Shown here: piece after piece, positions 54,079-62,539 of the stretch
Layout: each line of letters starts with the position of its first letter
Numbering within the stretch: position 1 is the stretch's first letter
DNA from: Bryobacterales bacterium
GTDB lineage: Bacteria > Acidobacteriota > Terriglobia > Bryobacterales > Bryobacteraceae
Assembly: GCA_016716385.1 (NCBI GenBank)
Contig: JADJWL010000012.1
Coordinates: 62,001-126,000, forward strand
Length of the DNA: 64,000 bases
Reading direction: 5' to 3'
Made by a program: the position numbers and the translations under genes
The notes under the pieces: generated by a model
What the model was told of the DNA's origin: nothing
Seen by the model: only the letters and a program-made list of their open reading frames with translations
The model's database searches: none

Positions 54079-54827
54079 GCGTCCTTCGCATCCGGGGACT
54101 CAGCAAGTGCTTCACGGCGGCGCGCGGGGCGGTGCTGGATGGGGTCGACCTCGCGATCCGCGCGGGCGAGACGGTGGCGCTGCTCGGCCGCTCGGGGGCC
54201 GGCAAGTCCACGCTGGCCCGCTGCCTGGTGGGGCTGGAGCGCCCGGACGCGGGCACGATCGCGGTGGATGGGGTCCCCTACGATCCGCGCAAGCGGCGCG
54301 CGCGGCGTGTGGTGCAGATGGTCTGGCAGGACTCGTACCCTTCGCTGAGCCCGTACCGCACGATCCGCCACTCCTTGCGCGAGCCCCTGGATGCGTTCGG
54401 CGCCGGACCGGAGGACGCCCGTGATATGCGCGCGCGGGAGTTGCTGCACGCCGTCGGACTGGGGCCGGATGTCCTGGACCGGCGGCCGCACCAGTTGTCG
54501 GGCGGGGAGTGCCAGCGGGTGGTGATTGCGCGGGCGCTGGCGGTGGACCCGCGCGTGTTGATCCTGGATGAGCCGCTGTCCGCGCTCGACGCGCCGGCGC
54601 AGGCGGAGATCGTCCCGGTGTTGCAGACGGCATCGCACGCGGCGTCGGGCGCGGTGCTGTTCATTTCGCACGACCTGACGGCGGTCCGCCGGCTGGCAAC
54701 CCGCGTGGCCGTGCTGGATGGGGGCAAGGTCGTGGAGGAGAAGCCCACTGCGGAGTTCTTCGCCGCCCCTGAAAACCCTGCCTCCCGCGCATTGCTCGAC
54801 GCCTGGCCGCCCCTGCCGTTCGGGTAG
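54075..54827 (+). CDS. ABC transporter ATPase (DppF/NikE type)
   Basis: 250 residues from ATG 54075 (ATGA overlap). Walker A GRSGAGKST, Q-loop VWQDSYPSLSPYRTIR, signature LSGGECQRVVIARAL, Walker B LILDEPLSALD, switch ISHDLTAVRRL. Last gene of the importer operon and convergent with the DUF4198 gene (4 bp between stops). Confidence 0.85.
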   Translation: MSVLRIRGLSKCFTAARGAVLDGVDLAIRAGETVALLGRSGAGKSTLARCLVGLERPDAGTIAVDGVPYDPRKRRARRVVQMVWQDSYPSLSPYRTIRHSLREPLDAFGAGPEDARDMRARELLHAVGLGPDVLDRRPHQLSGGECQRVVIARALAVDPRVLILDEPLSALDAPAQAEIVPVLQTASHAASGAVLFISHDLTAVRRLATRVAVLDGGKVVEEKPTAEFFAAPENPASRALLDAWPPLPFG

Positions 54828-54831
54828 CCGG

Positions 54832-55611
54832 TCAGGCGACTCGAAACGTTACGCTGGCCCAGATGCTTTCCCAATCCGCGGCGGCCGGATCCGGGTGGGC
54901 CGACATCGAGATGGTGTGCAGGCGCCACAGTCCGGCATGGGGAATTGCGACGGCGGCCCTTCCGTCGGGATCCGTGCGCATCACGATGTCTTCGGAGGGC
55001 TCGCTCTTTTCGGAAGCGCGGTGGCTGACACGCAACTGGAGGTCCGGCGCCGGCTGGCCATTGACGAGAACGCGCACGGGCAGCGTGTCGCCGGTCCGAA
55101 GCGGTCCAGCGAACTGCGGCACGATCTCGATAGGCAGTCCGACGGGGGATTCGAGGAACTGCACCGCGCCATCGCCGTCGCTGAGGGCGATCTTGACGTA
55201 CTTGCTATAGATTTCCCGGCCGGGCTGCTGGCGTTGTCCCGCGGCGTCCCGCGCGCCGATGATGGCGGTGAGGCCCTCGTGCTCGAGGTAGCGCTGGAAC
55301 CCGTCCGGCCGAATCTCGATAAAGGTATCGGGCGTCTCGACCACGATCCAGCAGGGGCGGCCCGTGACGCCGGATGTCTCGAGGGCAACGCCGGTCTCCC
55401 GGTTGCCGGAGACCGGCACGGGCGCGGTCCCGGACGCCGTCACCGCCCGGACATTGAGGAGGCGTTCGGGGTGGGGCGGTTCGTCGGTGTCCGAAAAGTC
55501 ATCGCCGTTGTGCAGCCTGACGCCCGTGCCGGGACACGACGGGTCCGGAGGAATGCCGTAAAGCACGTGGCCCAGCAGCGGGATGAGAAGGGTTAGCCAG
55601 TCAAGTTCCAT
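54832..55611 (-). CDS. DUF4198-like extracytoplasmic protein, possibly nickel-uptake linked
   Basis: 259 residues from ATG 55611, with a short hydrophobic N-terminus (MELDWLTLLIPLLGHVLYGI). The beta-sandwich core GLPIEIVPQFAGPLRTGDTL, then LPVRVLVNGQPAPDLQL and MRTDPDGRAAVAIPHAGLWR match the DUF4198 pattern, a domain often found with nickel/cobalt transporters. Its position, tail-to-tail with a Dpp/Nik-type importer, supports but does not prove a metal-uptake role. Confidence 0.65.
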   Translation of the reverse strand: MELDWLTLLIPLLGHVLYGIPPDPSCPGTGVRLHNGDDFSDTDEPPHPERLLNVRAVTASGTAPVPVSGNRETGVALETSGVTGRPCWIVVETPDTFIEIRPDGFQRYLEHEGLTAIIGARDAAGQRQQPGREIYSKYVKIALSDGDGAVQFLESPVGLPIEIVPQFAGPLRTGDTLPVRVLVNGQPAPDLQLRVSHRASEKSEPSEDIVMRTDPDGRAAVAIPHAGLWRLHTISMSAHPDPAAADWESIWASVTFRVA

Positions 55612-55678
55612 TCGTGCACCTACCGTAGCGCAACCCCGCTTTGCCCGCCGCGCGTCAACCGTGGGCGTAGCATTGAGG

Positions 55679-56260
55679 TCAAACCCAGACGAATGCCGTT
55701 GCCAGCCATTGCGGGGGAGGATCTTCGAGGAATACGATCCTGCCTGCTTTGGCTTCCATAATCGGCCACGGGGGTCCACCCAGCGTGGTGTTGTCGTACA
55801 CCCAGAGCTGGTCCACTTCGACGACTGCCTGCGGAAGATTACTGAGGCTGGCGTCGTGGATGCTGCGCAACGCCGGTTCGGAAGCGCTGTGCCCACCGGC
55901 GTCGGCCCGCGCCTTCACGCGCTCCAGGTGCATTCGGAAGTCCGCGAGAGCCATGTAGCGCATTTCGACCTCGAATCCGACCGTCTTAGCGAGGCGCGCC
56001 TGCTCGAAGGTGACGTGGCTGCGCAGGATGGTTTCAATCGCGAAGCTCTCTCCGCGGCCGATTCGGCCGGCAACGAAAGCCTCAAACTCACGATTCACCT
56101 GGTGGCGGATGGTGTTGGTGATGCCGACGTCCGATCCTTTGTTGAGTTCAGCCGCGCGATCATCGGCATCGAAGGAGGCGACACCGAAGCTGGATACGGG
56201 GAACGCCGTCGACTTGCCGCTCCCGGGTGGACCGGCAATTACAATCATCCTCGGATCCAT
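55679..56260 (-). CDS. zeta-toxin-like kinase
   Basis: 193 residues. Walker A GPPGSGKST at residues 10-18, FDADDRAAEL and FAIETILRSH resemble the zeta-toxin family of P-loop kinases, which phosphorylate UDP-GlcNAc. Arginine-rich C-terminal half. It starts one base after the stop of the small upstream gene, typical of toxin-antitoxin pairs. Confidence 0.7.
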   Translation of the reverse strand: MDPRMIVIAGPPGSGKSTAFPVSSFGVASFDADDRAAELNKGSDVGITNTIRHQVNREFEAFVAGRIGRGESFAIETILRSHVTFEQARLAKTVGFEVEMRYMALADFRMHLERVKARADAGGHSASEPALRSIHDASLSNLPQAVVEVDQLWVYDNTTLGGPPWPIMEAKAGRIVFLEDPPPQWLATAFVWV

Positions 56261-56458
56261 CTAGCCGCCGAAGTCGCGATCCTCGCCCTCGCGCATATCC
56301 GCCGGCAGGTCTTGCCGCACGCGGCGCCCTTGCGCGTCGATGATCCGCTTCTCCTGAAGTTTGCGGACAGCCACCTTCACCCGGTCGACCGCTGCCGGAT
56401 AGTAGGGATCCGCCATGGGCTTCGAATTCTCGACCTTGGGATTCGGTATCGTCTTCAC
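56261..56458 (-). CDS. probable small antitoxin partner of the zeta-like kinase
   Basis: 65 residues from GTG 56458 (ATG 56416 is an alternative). Hydrophilic, with KVAVRKLQEKRIIDAQGRRV and the C-terminal MREGEDRDFGG. It has no resemblance to epsilon antitoxin that I can see. The call rests on size, order and tight spacing to the toxin gene. Confidence 0.5.
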   Translation of the reverse strand: MKTIPNPKVENSKPMADPYYPAAVDRVKVAVRKLQEKRIIDAQGRRVRQDLPADMREGEDRDFGG

Positions 56459-56558
56459 GGCATCTTACGGCAGTGAAACTACCGGGAACAGCGACTGGGA
56501 GCCGAATGCATCGTGCATCCGCCTCCTTCGGCGGGAAAGCCGGCCGACCATGCCAACC

Positions 56559-59500
56559 CTACCGCAGCGCAATCCGATCCACGCACACCAGCCCCGCAAA
56601 ATAGCCCTTCTGGAACACCGGCGGGGCGTTCCCGAGGTTGATCTCAAACGGAATCTTGACCTGCTTGCCGCCCGACATCATCGGCTGGCCGCTCGTGCGC
56701 GGCGCCCACTCTCCGGCGTAGACGTTGCCCGCCGCGCGCCAGCCTTCCGCCTCGTGGAAGAGCCGGAAGACGGCCCAGGGTCCCTGGTAGTTCAGGATGT
56801 CGAGCTCAGCGCCGCCTAACTGGCCGGACACCCGCGCCCCCTGCACGGCCGCCCCCGGCCAGACGAACTGCGCCGGCTGTCCCGCTGCGCCCTGGTACTG
56901 CGCCGTCACGCCGTCGATGTTCAACGTGATGCGCTGCACCGGGTCGCTGGCAATCGCCTTCAATTGGTACGGGAGGCGCGGATTGCCCGCCGGGTCCTGG
57001 TAGACGGCCTTCGAGAACACCACCATGCGGTTGAAGAACGCGACGAATTGCGGGTTCAGCGTCACGTCGATGCCGGGCTTGGCGGTGTAACTGTTGCCTT
57101 GCTCAACCAGCACCTTGCTGAGGGTCTGATCGTAAAACTGCCACATCAGGCCCGCTCCGGGCTGGAACATCTGGTTCAACTCGGCGAGCGAGGCCTGCGC
57201 CTGCGCGTTCGGGTTGAATGGGTACTTCTGCATGAGGTTCGAATACGGACCGCAGAACTGCTTGCCCGCCCCGTTGAGCGAGGCCGGATCGATGTCGCGC
57301 AGCAGACCCTCGACGTGCGTGATCGGGTCCATCATGAGCTTCTCGACCACCTGCTCGATGCGCCCCTCGCGGTCGATGCGGAAGTTCTGCGTCACCTGGC
57401 GGGTCGTGACCTTGGCGTTGGCCGCGTCGTTGCGCGCCTGCGCGACGTTCATGTCGCCCGGCCCATAGTTGTTCGGGATGCGCTCGATCGACGATTGCAG
57501 GCTGACGAGCGCCGTCACGTAGCTTTGATTGTTGGGTCCGATGAAACGGTCGGTCACCTCGGGCGGCGTCACGAAATGCACGGGTTGGAACGCTTCGGCG
57601 ATCTTGGCCGCGTCTTCTTTCGTGTCGTCGGTCACCTCGGGCGCGGTGTTCTGGCTGGCCAGCGAGAACATGGCGAGCAGCGGCGCCTGATTGCCGCTGT
57701 GGATGGCGAGCTTGCCGGCGGCGTCCTTGATGTTGCCGTAGCGCACGACCACGCCGGTTTTGAGATAACCGCGCCACCGTTCGATGAAATCCTTCAGGTA
57801 CCGGCTGCGCAACTGGGCGATGGCGTCGGCATCGAGTTGGGCCTTGGTCGCTTCGCCCAGCACCCAGAGTTCGCCGCCCAGGTACTTGTCGGAGTTCTTG
57901 AGGAAATCCTGCACGACGGCGAAGCCGCCTTTGGTGAACGCGCCCGGGACGTCGGTCTGGTTGATCACAACGCGCGCCGAGCCGGGGAACGTCTTGTTGA
58001 AGTTGACCGCGGGGTTCTCCTTGCCGGCTTCGGCGAGCATCGCCTGGTAGACGCGCTCAATCCCGCCGAAGCTGTTCAGGTAGCGGCGGGTGCGGGCGAC
58101 CGTCTCGGCTTCCGCCGGCAGTTCGTATGGATTGCCGGCCTTCAGTTCACTTCCGTAGAAATCGAACTGGCGGGCCGCAAGCTGCATGCGCTCGTCTTCG
58201 AGCTTCCGGCTGCCGAGCCAGTGGCTCATCAGGACCGGCGTCAGGAACTCTGGCGTCGAGTACTCCGGATGCGCTGTCGTGATGAGATAGGCGCGCAGGC
58301 GGTTGTACGCGGCGCCGTAATCATCGGCGGGACCGGCGGCCTGCGGGAGACCCTTGAGCCCCGCGAACAGCGCGGCGTGGGCATCGCCGAACATCACGCG
58401 GCGGAACGCGTCGAAGTACGTGCGGCGGGCCAGCGGGTAGAGGTTCTCGTAAAGGCCCCAGCGCAGCCGCAGCGGAACCCCGTTGCGCTCGTAGTCAACC
58501 AGGGTCGCCAGATGCACGCGGAGGGCTTCCAGGCGATCCAGGGCGTCCTTGGACGGCAGTTCCTGCCCCGCCGTCGTCGCGCCGGGAGCGGTGATGTTGA
58601 ACGCCGCTTCGCGGATATTCGCCTGCAGCGTGCGGTTGCCGAAGAACGACACCGTGAACGCGATCGATAACAGGACCAGCAACGCGGCGGCCGCGGCCAG
58701 CAGCATGCGGCGCAGCCGGCTGACGCCCACGCCCCCGCCGGACGTTCCAAAGGCAGCCTTGTCCGCGGTGATGACGTCGCTGAACAACCGCGTGAGGAAC
58801 ATCCACTGCGGCACTTTGCGCGAGGTGGGGCCGGCCGCCTGCTGCGGCTCGGCGAATCCGGCCTGGGCCCTGGGACCGGAGAAGATGCTGGTGGCTTCGA
58901 GGGACAGCTTCTCCGACTGCTGGCGCTGCTGAGCGCGGGGTTGCGCCGGCGCCAGGTCTTCCACGATCACCGGACGCACGCCGGTGAAATAGAAACCGCG
59001 CAGCACGGGACTCACTTCGAGCTGGCTCGGGCGCGCCACTTCGACGAGGAACTCCACCACCATCGAGCGCAGCTTGCGGAACTCGCGCGGGAATTCGTAG
59101 ATGCCGGGCTGCTTGTCCGGGGCGTTCTCGCGGGGCAGGAACCGCAGGCGGTGTTCGGCCAGCGAGTGGTAGAGCTCCTGGAAGACGCCGTTCAGGCGGT
59201 TGGACTCCTGCTCGGCGTAAACGCCCACGTCGCGCCGGGGATCGAATGGCAGCGTGGCGCCGAAGACCTGTGTGGCTTCGTCGTTGGTAAACGTCTGGAC
59301 GTATTCGAGGAAGAACGGGATCCGGTCGGCTTTCGTGAACAGGACGTACACAGGGACTTGCGTGCCCAACGTCTTCGCCATTTCGCCGAGGCGCTGGCGC
59401 AGCGACCGCGCGAGCGAGCCTACCGCTTCGGCCGCGCCCTGCTGGAAGAACAACGAACAATCGCAGCAGACGACGGCGAGACGGGGCGCTTGTCCGCCGC

Positions 59501-60082
59501 GCCCGAGAGCCGCGGCCAAGCGGCCCGGCTTCAGCTTGCGGACGAGCTGCGTCCAGGCCGATTCGTCGTCCGCGACGCTGCCTGCCGCTTCGAGAAACAC
59601 GGTGCCGCGGGAATACCAGAGGTTCGCGAGCGAAGTCGGGGCCACCACGCCGTCGCGCATCACCTGGCCGGCGACCAGTTCCGGCTCCAGACCGCAGCGG
59701 GTAATCGTCGTGGTCTTGGCGGCGCCGGCGGGACCGAAGAAAAACACTACTGGCAGCGATTCGACCTGAGGCTTGCCGCCTTGTGCCGAAGCCGCCTGGG
59801 CCACCGGGCATTGGCGCCCTTGAAGAGCGTGTCGAGCTCTTCACTGCCCCCTGCTGTGGCGCCGCCGGCAGCCGCCTGTTTCTTCTTGCCTCCGCCCTGG
59901 GCTTTCTTGACGAACCACGCGACGATTCCGAGCGCCAGGATGCCGATGAGGCCCATGACGATGCGGAAGATCAGCAGGTTCGACCCGGTCAGCTTGAGCA
60001 CATTGCCGAGGTACAGGACCAGGGCCATGTACAGCGCGGCGGCGAGAGCGGCAATGACGAACGATTTTGCCTGTCGACCCAT
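56559..60082 (-). CDS. tssM: type VI secretion inner-membrane protein TssM (IcmF), one frameshift
   Basis: The N-terminal part starts at ATG 60082 and has two membrane helices (AALAAALYMALVLYLGNVL, RIVMGLIGILALGIVAWFV) and SEELDTLFKGANAR. It then loses frame near 59804, where one C is missing (CGGTGG instead of CGGCTGG). The rest continues in the next frame with Walker A FFFGPAGAAKTTT, then a third helix (RRMLLAAAAALLVLLSIAFT), the IcmF-related core and the DotU-interacting C-terminal region. Restored length about 1174 residues. It anchors the T6SS membrane complex with TssL. Alternatively, the downstream part could initiate at GTG 59804 as a separate protein. Confidence 0.8.
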
Positions 60083-60092
60083 GGGAAAGCTC

Positions 60093-60803
60093 CTAGCGGC
60101 GCACCGCCGCGATGCGCTCTTCGATCCCCGAGATGCCGGAGCGCAGCGATACTTTGTAGATCACGAATAGCGCCAGGGTCAGCACGAACAGGGCCGCGGC
60201 GATGATCGCGATGCGTTTGATCCAGGGGTCGGTTCGGACCAGGGCGCCCTGCTTTGGCACGGCCCAGCGGGGCGAGAGGTCGCCCAGATCCCCGCGAATG
60301 CGCCGGATCTTCTCGGCAACGGCGGACATGATCGCCTGCAGTTCGCCCTGCCCCATCACGCTGTAGCGTCCGCGAAACCCGAGCAGAAGGCACAACTGGT
60401 AGACCTCGAGCACGTCAGCCAGCGCGGGAGAATCCTCGCGCTGGATCAACTGCTGGAGATTCTGGAAATAGACCTCGCCCGCCACGTGGTGGCCGAACAG
60501 TTCCTCCTGGAGCGGCTGGCGCGGCCAGTCGGCAAACAGAGGATTGCGGGAATTCAAGATGGATTCGTCGAGGAAGGCCACGACCGCAAAAATGCCGAGG
60601 CGGATGTCTTCGCCCGAATATCCGGCCTGTCGCGCCTGCTGCTCGGCGAGCCGAAGCGCCTGGCGCATGTGGTTGCGGAAGGAATCGGCGTCATTAACGG
60701 CCTGCCGGTTGCCACGCAACCGGACCGTGACGGTCAACGCCTCCTGAAGGGTCATGGCCAGTTCGCCATGCCTGCGGTCCGCCGGTGAAGTGGTTGGGGT
60801 CAT
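60093..60803 (-). CDS. tssL: type VI secretion protein TssL (DotU family)
   Basis: 236 residues. The cytoplasmic DotU domain is recognisable by LGIFAVVAFLDESILNSRNP, the LFGHHVAGEVYFQNLQQLIQ segment and LEVYQLCLLLGFRGRYSVMG. A single C-terminal anchor (IAIIAAALFVLTLALFVIYK) follows, as expected. It lies 10 bp before tssM and has its own -10 element. Confidence 0.9.
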   Translation of the reverse strand: MTPTTSPADRRHGELAMTLQEALTVTVRLRGNRQAVNDADSFRNHMRQALRLAEQQARQAGYSGEDIRLGIFAVVAFLDESILNSRNPLFADWPRQPLQEELFGHHVAGEVYFQNLQQLIQREDSPALADVLEVYQLCLLLGFRGRYSVMGQGELQAIMSAVAEKIRRIRGDLGDLSPRWAVPKQGALVRTDPWIKRIAIIAAALFVLTLALFVIYKVSLRSGISGIEERIAAVRR

Positions 60804-61165
60804 CGAGACACCTGAGCCTGCAATCCCGTATTATAGGTCCCCCGAACGAGAGACACATGGAGATCGCCCGGATGCGAGGACTTCGCCGCCGAGGCATCGG
60901 GCTGCACTAGGGCTAGTCTTGAAGGTCACCGTTTCTCTATCAGCGTCTGTGTTGCGGAATGCCGACCGGCGGGCCGTCACACTCAGCGCCGTGACTGAGG
61001 ATGCGCTTCGCAACCATCTTGAGGTATCCGGCGGAGGAGAGGCCCCTCCGTTTCGCTCGTCACCTTTCGCGGTGGGAGTGTCCGCCCTGACCTTGATCTG
61101 GACCGGACATCGGCCTTGATCGCGATGGACGACGAAGAGCAGTTCAGGCGCTAAGACCTGGGCTT
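60804..61165. other. gap between tssL and tssK, no gene seen
   Basis: About 360 bp between tssL and tssK. It holds the tssL promoter near its left end. No supported gene is visible on either strand, and TssJ, FHA or effector genes are not recognisable. Confidence 0.5.
60830..60835 (-). promoter_or_regulatory. consensus -10 TATAAT for tssL-tssM
   Basis: TATAAT on the minus strand. The expected transcript starts about 20 nt before ATG 60803, leaving room for the weak AGGTG ribosome-binding site. No TTGACA-like -35 is apparent at 17 bp. Confidence 0.5.
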
Positions 61166-62530
61166 CTACACCCCGCCCAGGTCCAACACCACCAGCAACT
61201 CCACGTCCGCCTCCGGGATTTCGCCCGGCACGTAGACGCTCACCTGTTTGGTTTGCACGATCGCCTCCCAGCAGGGCCCGGTGCGCGTCACGGAAAAGTA
61301 CTGCACGTCCGGCTGGACCGAGATCGCCGACGGCGGGTGCGGCTGGTGTGTCAGCGTCAACCCGGGAAGCGCGCGGCGCACCAGCTCCGGGGTGTACTTG
61401 GCGGCGCAGAACTTCGCCAGTTGCGGAACGCGCTGGATAACGTTCGCTTCGCCGATCGGCGAACGGACCGCCAGCACCCAACTGGCATGGCCCAGACAGC
61501 GCGGGTCTGTCACCTCGCCATTGTGGAAGTATTCCGCGGCGCGGGTGAGCGGGATGCGCACGACGTTGGTCGGAATGATGATCTCGAGGTGCTCGCGGAT
61601 ATGCCGGTCGAGAGCGTCGAAGCACTCTTCCGGACGGTCGTGGTTGTACAGGGGCAGCGTGCGCGGATGCGATGCGACGGCGAACGTGCAGAGCGCGCCG
61701 GCGAGCCGGGCCAGTTCCGCATAGAGCGTCTCGGGATGGCAGCGGCGGGCCTGGAACAGGTTGCGCAGGGGGCCGAGGCTGGCGTAGATGGCGTGCAGGA
61801 ACCAGAAGTTGGCCACGTCGCGGCTGGCGAATTCTCCGAGCGACCGCCCGCCGACTTCCGACGGACGCGTGAGCGTTTCACTCTTCGCCTCGAGCAGCTC
61901 GATCAGCCGGTGCATAATCTGCATGATCCGTTCGCTGGCGGCGATCTGCAGGCACGGCGGGATGAAGTCCGGGTCAAAGACGAAATGGCCCCGCCCGTCG
62001 CGTTTGATGCGCGCGACCGGGAGCGCCACCAGTCCTTCGGCGGCTTCGACGTCCAGCAGGAGGCGGAACTGCTTGCGGTTCACGAAGACGGGTTTCTCGT
62101 CGCGGCCCGTGGTCTCGTCCGCGAGCAACACTTTCTCCGCCGCGTACCGCAGGCCGTTGGCGGCCGCCGCATCGGGCAGAACGGTGTTGGCGCGGTTGGA
62201 CCGGTACGGCTCAATCGCGAGCAGCGCGAGGTGGCTTTCGCGCGCCGGGGAGAACAGCCCGGCCAGCGGACGCGCTTCCGGCAGCGGGTCGCACTCAGGC
62301 ATGTGGAAGGCAAGGCCGTCGGGCAGGACGCCGCGGGCGTGGATCATGCCCAGCGTCCCGTTCCTTAGCGCCTCGGCGTCCATCTCGATGCCGGCCAAAC
62401 CGTACGGCGCGAAAAACAGGCTGCTCAGGGCGAAGTGGACCGCGTCCTCGTAGAAGCGCGCCTGGGCCTGGAAATGGTGGGGCGACAGGTGCATGCCCTC
62501 GTTCCACACGACTTTCGACAAATACTTCAT
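61166..62530 (-). CDS. tssK: type VI secretion baseplate protein TssK
   Basis: 454 residues, full length. Starts KYLSKVVWNEGMHLSPHHFQ, the TssK N-terminal hallmark. Other family segments: GLPNGLAFHMPECDPLP-like region at 75-85, IPTNVVRIPLTRAAEYFHNG and PGLTLTHQPHPPSAI. It connects the baseplate to TssL/TssM. It follows the kinase-FGE gene by 9 bp, so these two are probably cotranscribed. Confidence 0.9.
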   Translation of the reverse strand: MKYLSKVVWNEGMHLSPHHFQAQARFYEDAVHFALSSLFFAPYGLAGIEMDAEALRNGTLGMIHARGVLPDGLAFHMPECDPLPEARPLAGLFSPARESHLALLAIEPYRSNRANTVLPDAAAANGLRYAAEKVLLADETTGRDEKPVFVNRKQFRLLLDVEAAEGLVALPVARIKRDGRGHFVFDPDFIPPCLQIAASERIMQIMHRLIELLEAKSETLTRPSEVGGRSLGEFASRDVANFWFLHAIYASLGPLRNLFQARRCHPETLYAELARLAGALCTFAVASHPRTLPLYNHDRPEECFDALDRHIREHLEIIIPTNVVRIPLTRAAEYFHNGEVTDPRCLGHASWVLAVRSPIGEANVIQRVPQLAKFCAAKYTPELVRRALPGLTLTHQPHPPSAISVQPDVQYFSVTRTGPCWEAIVQTKQVSVYVPGEIPEADVELLVVLDLGGV

Positions 62531-62539
62531 GCGCCCGCT

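Noticed and set aside
56964..58670. 568-codon plus-strand ORF opposite tssM
   Set aside because: Shadow frame of IcmF-family sequence.
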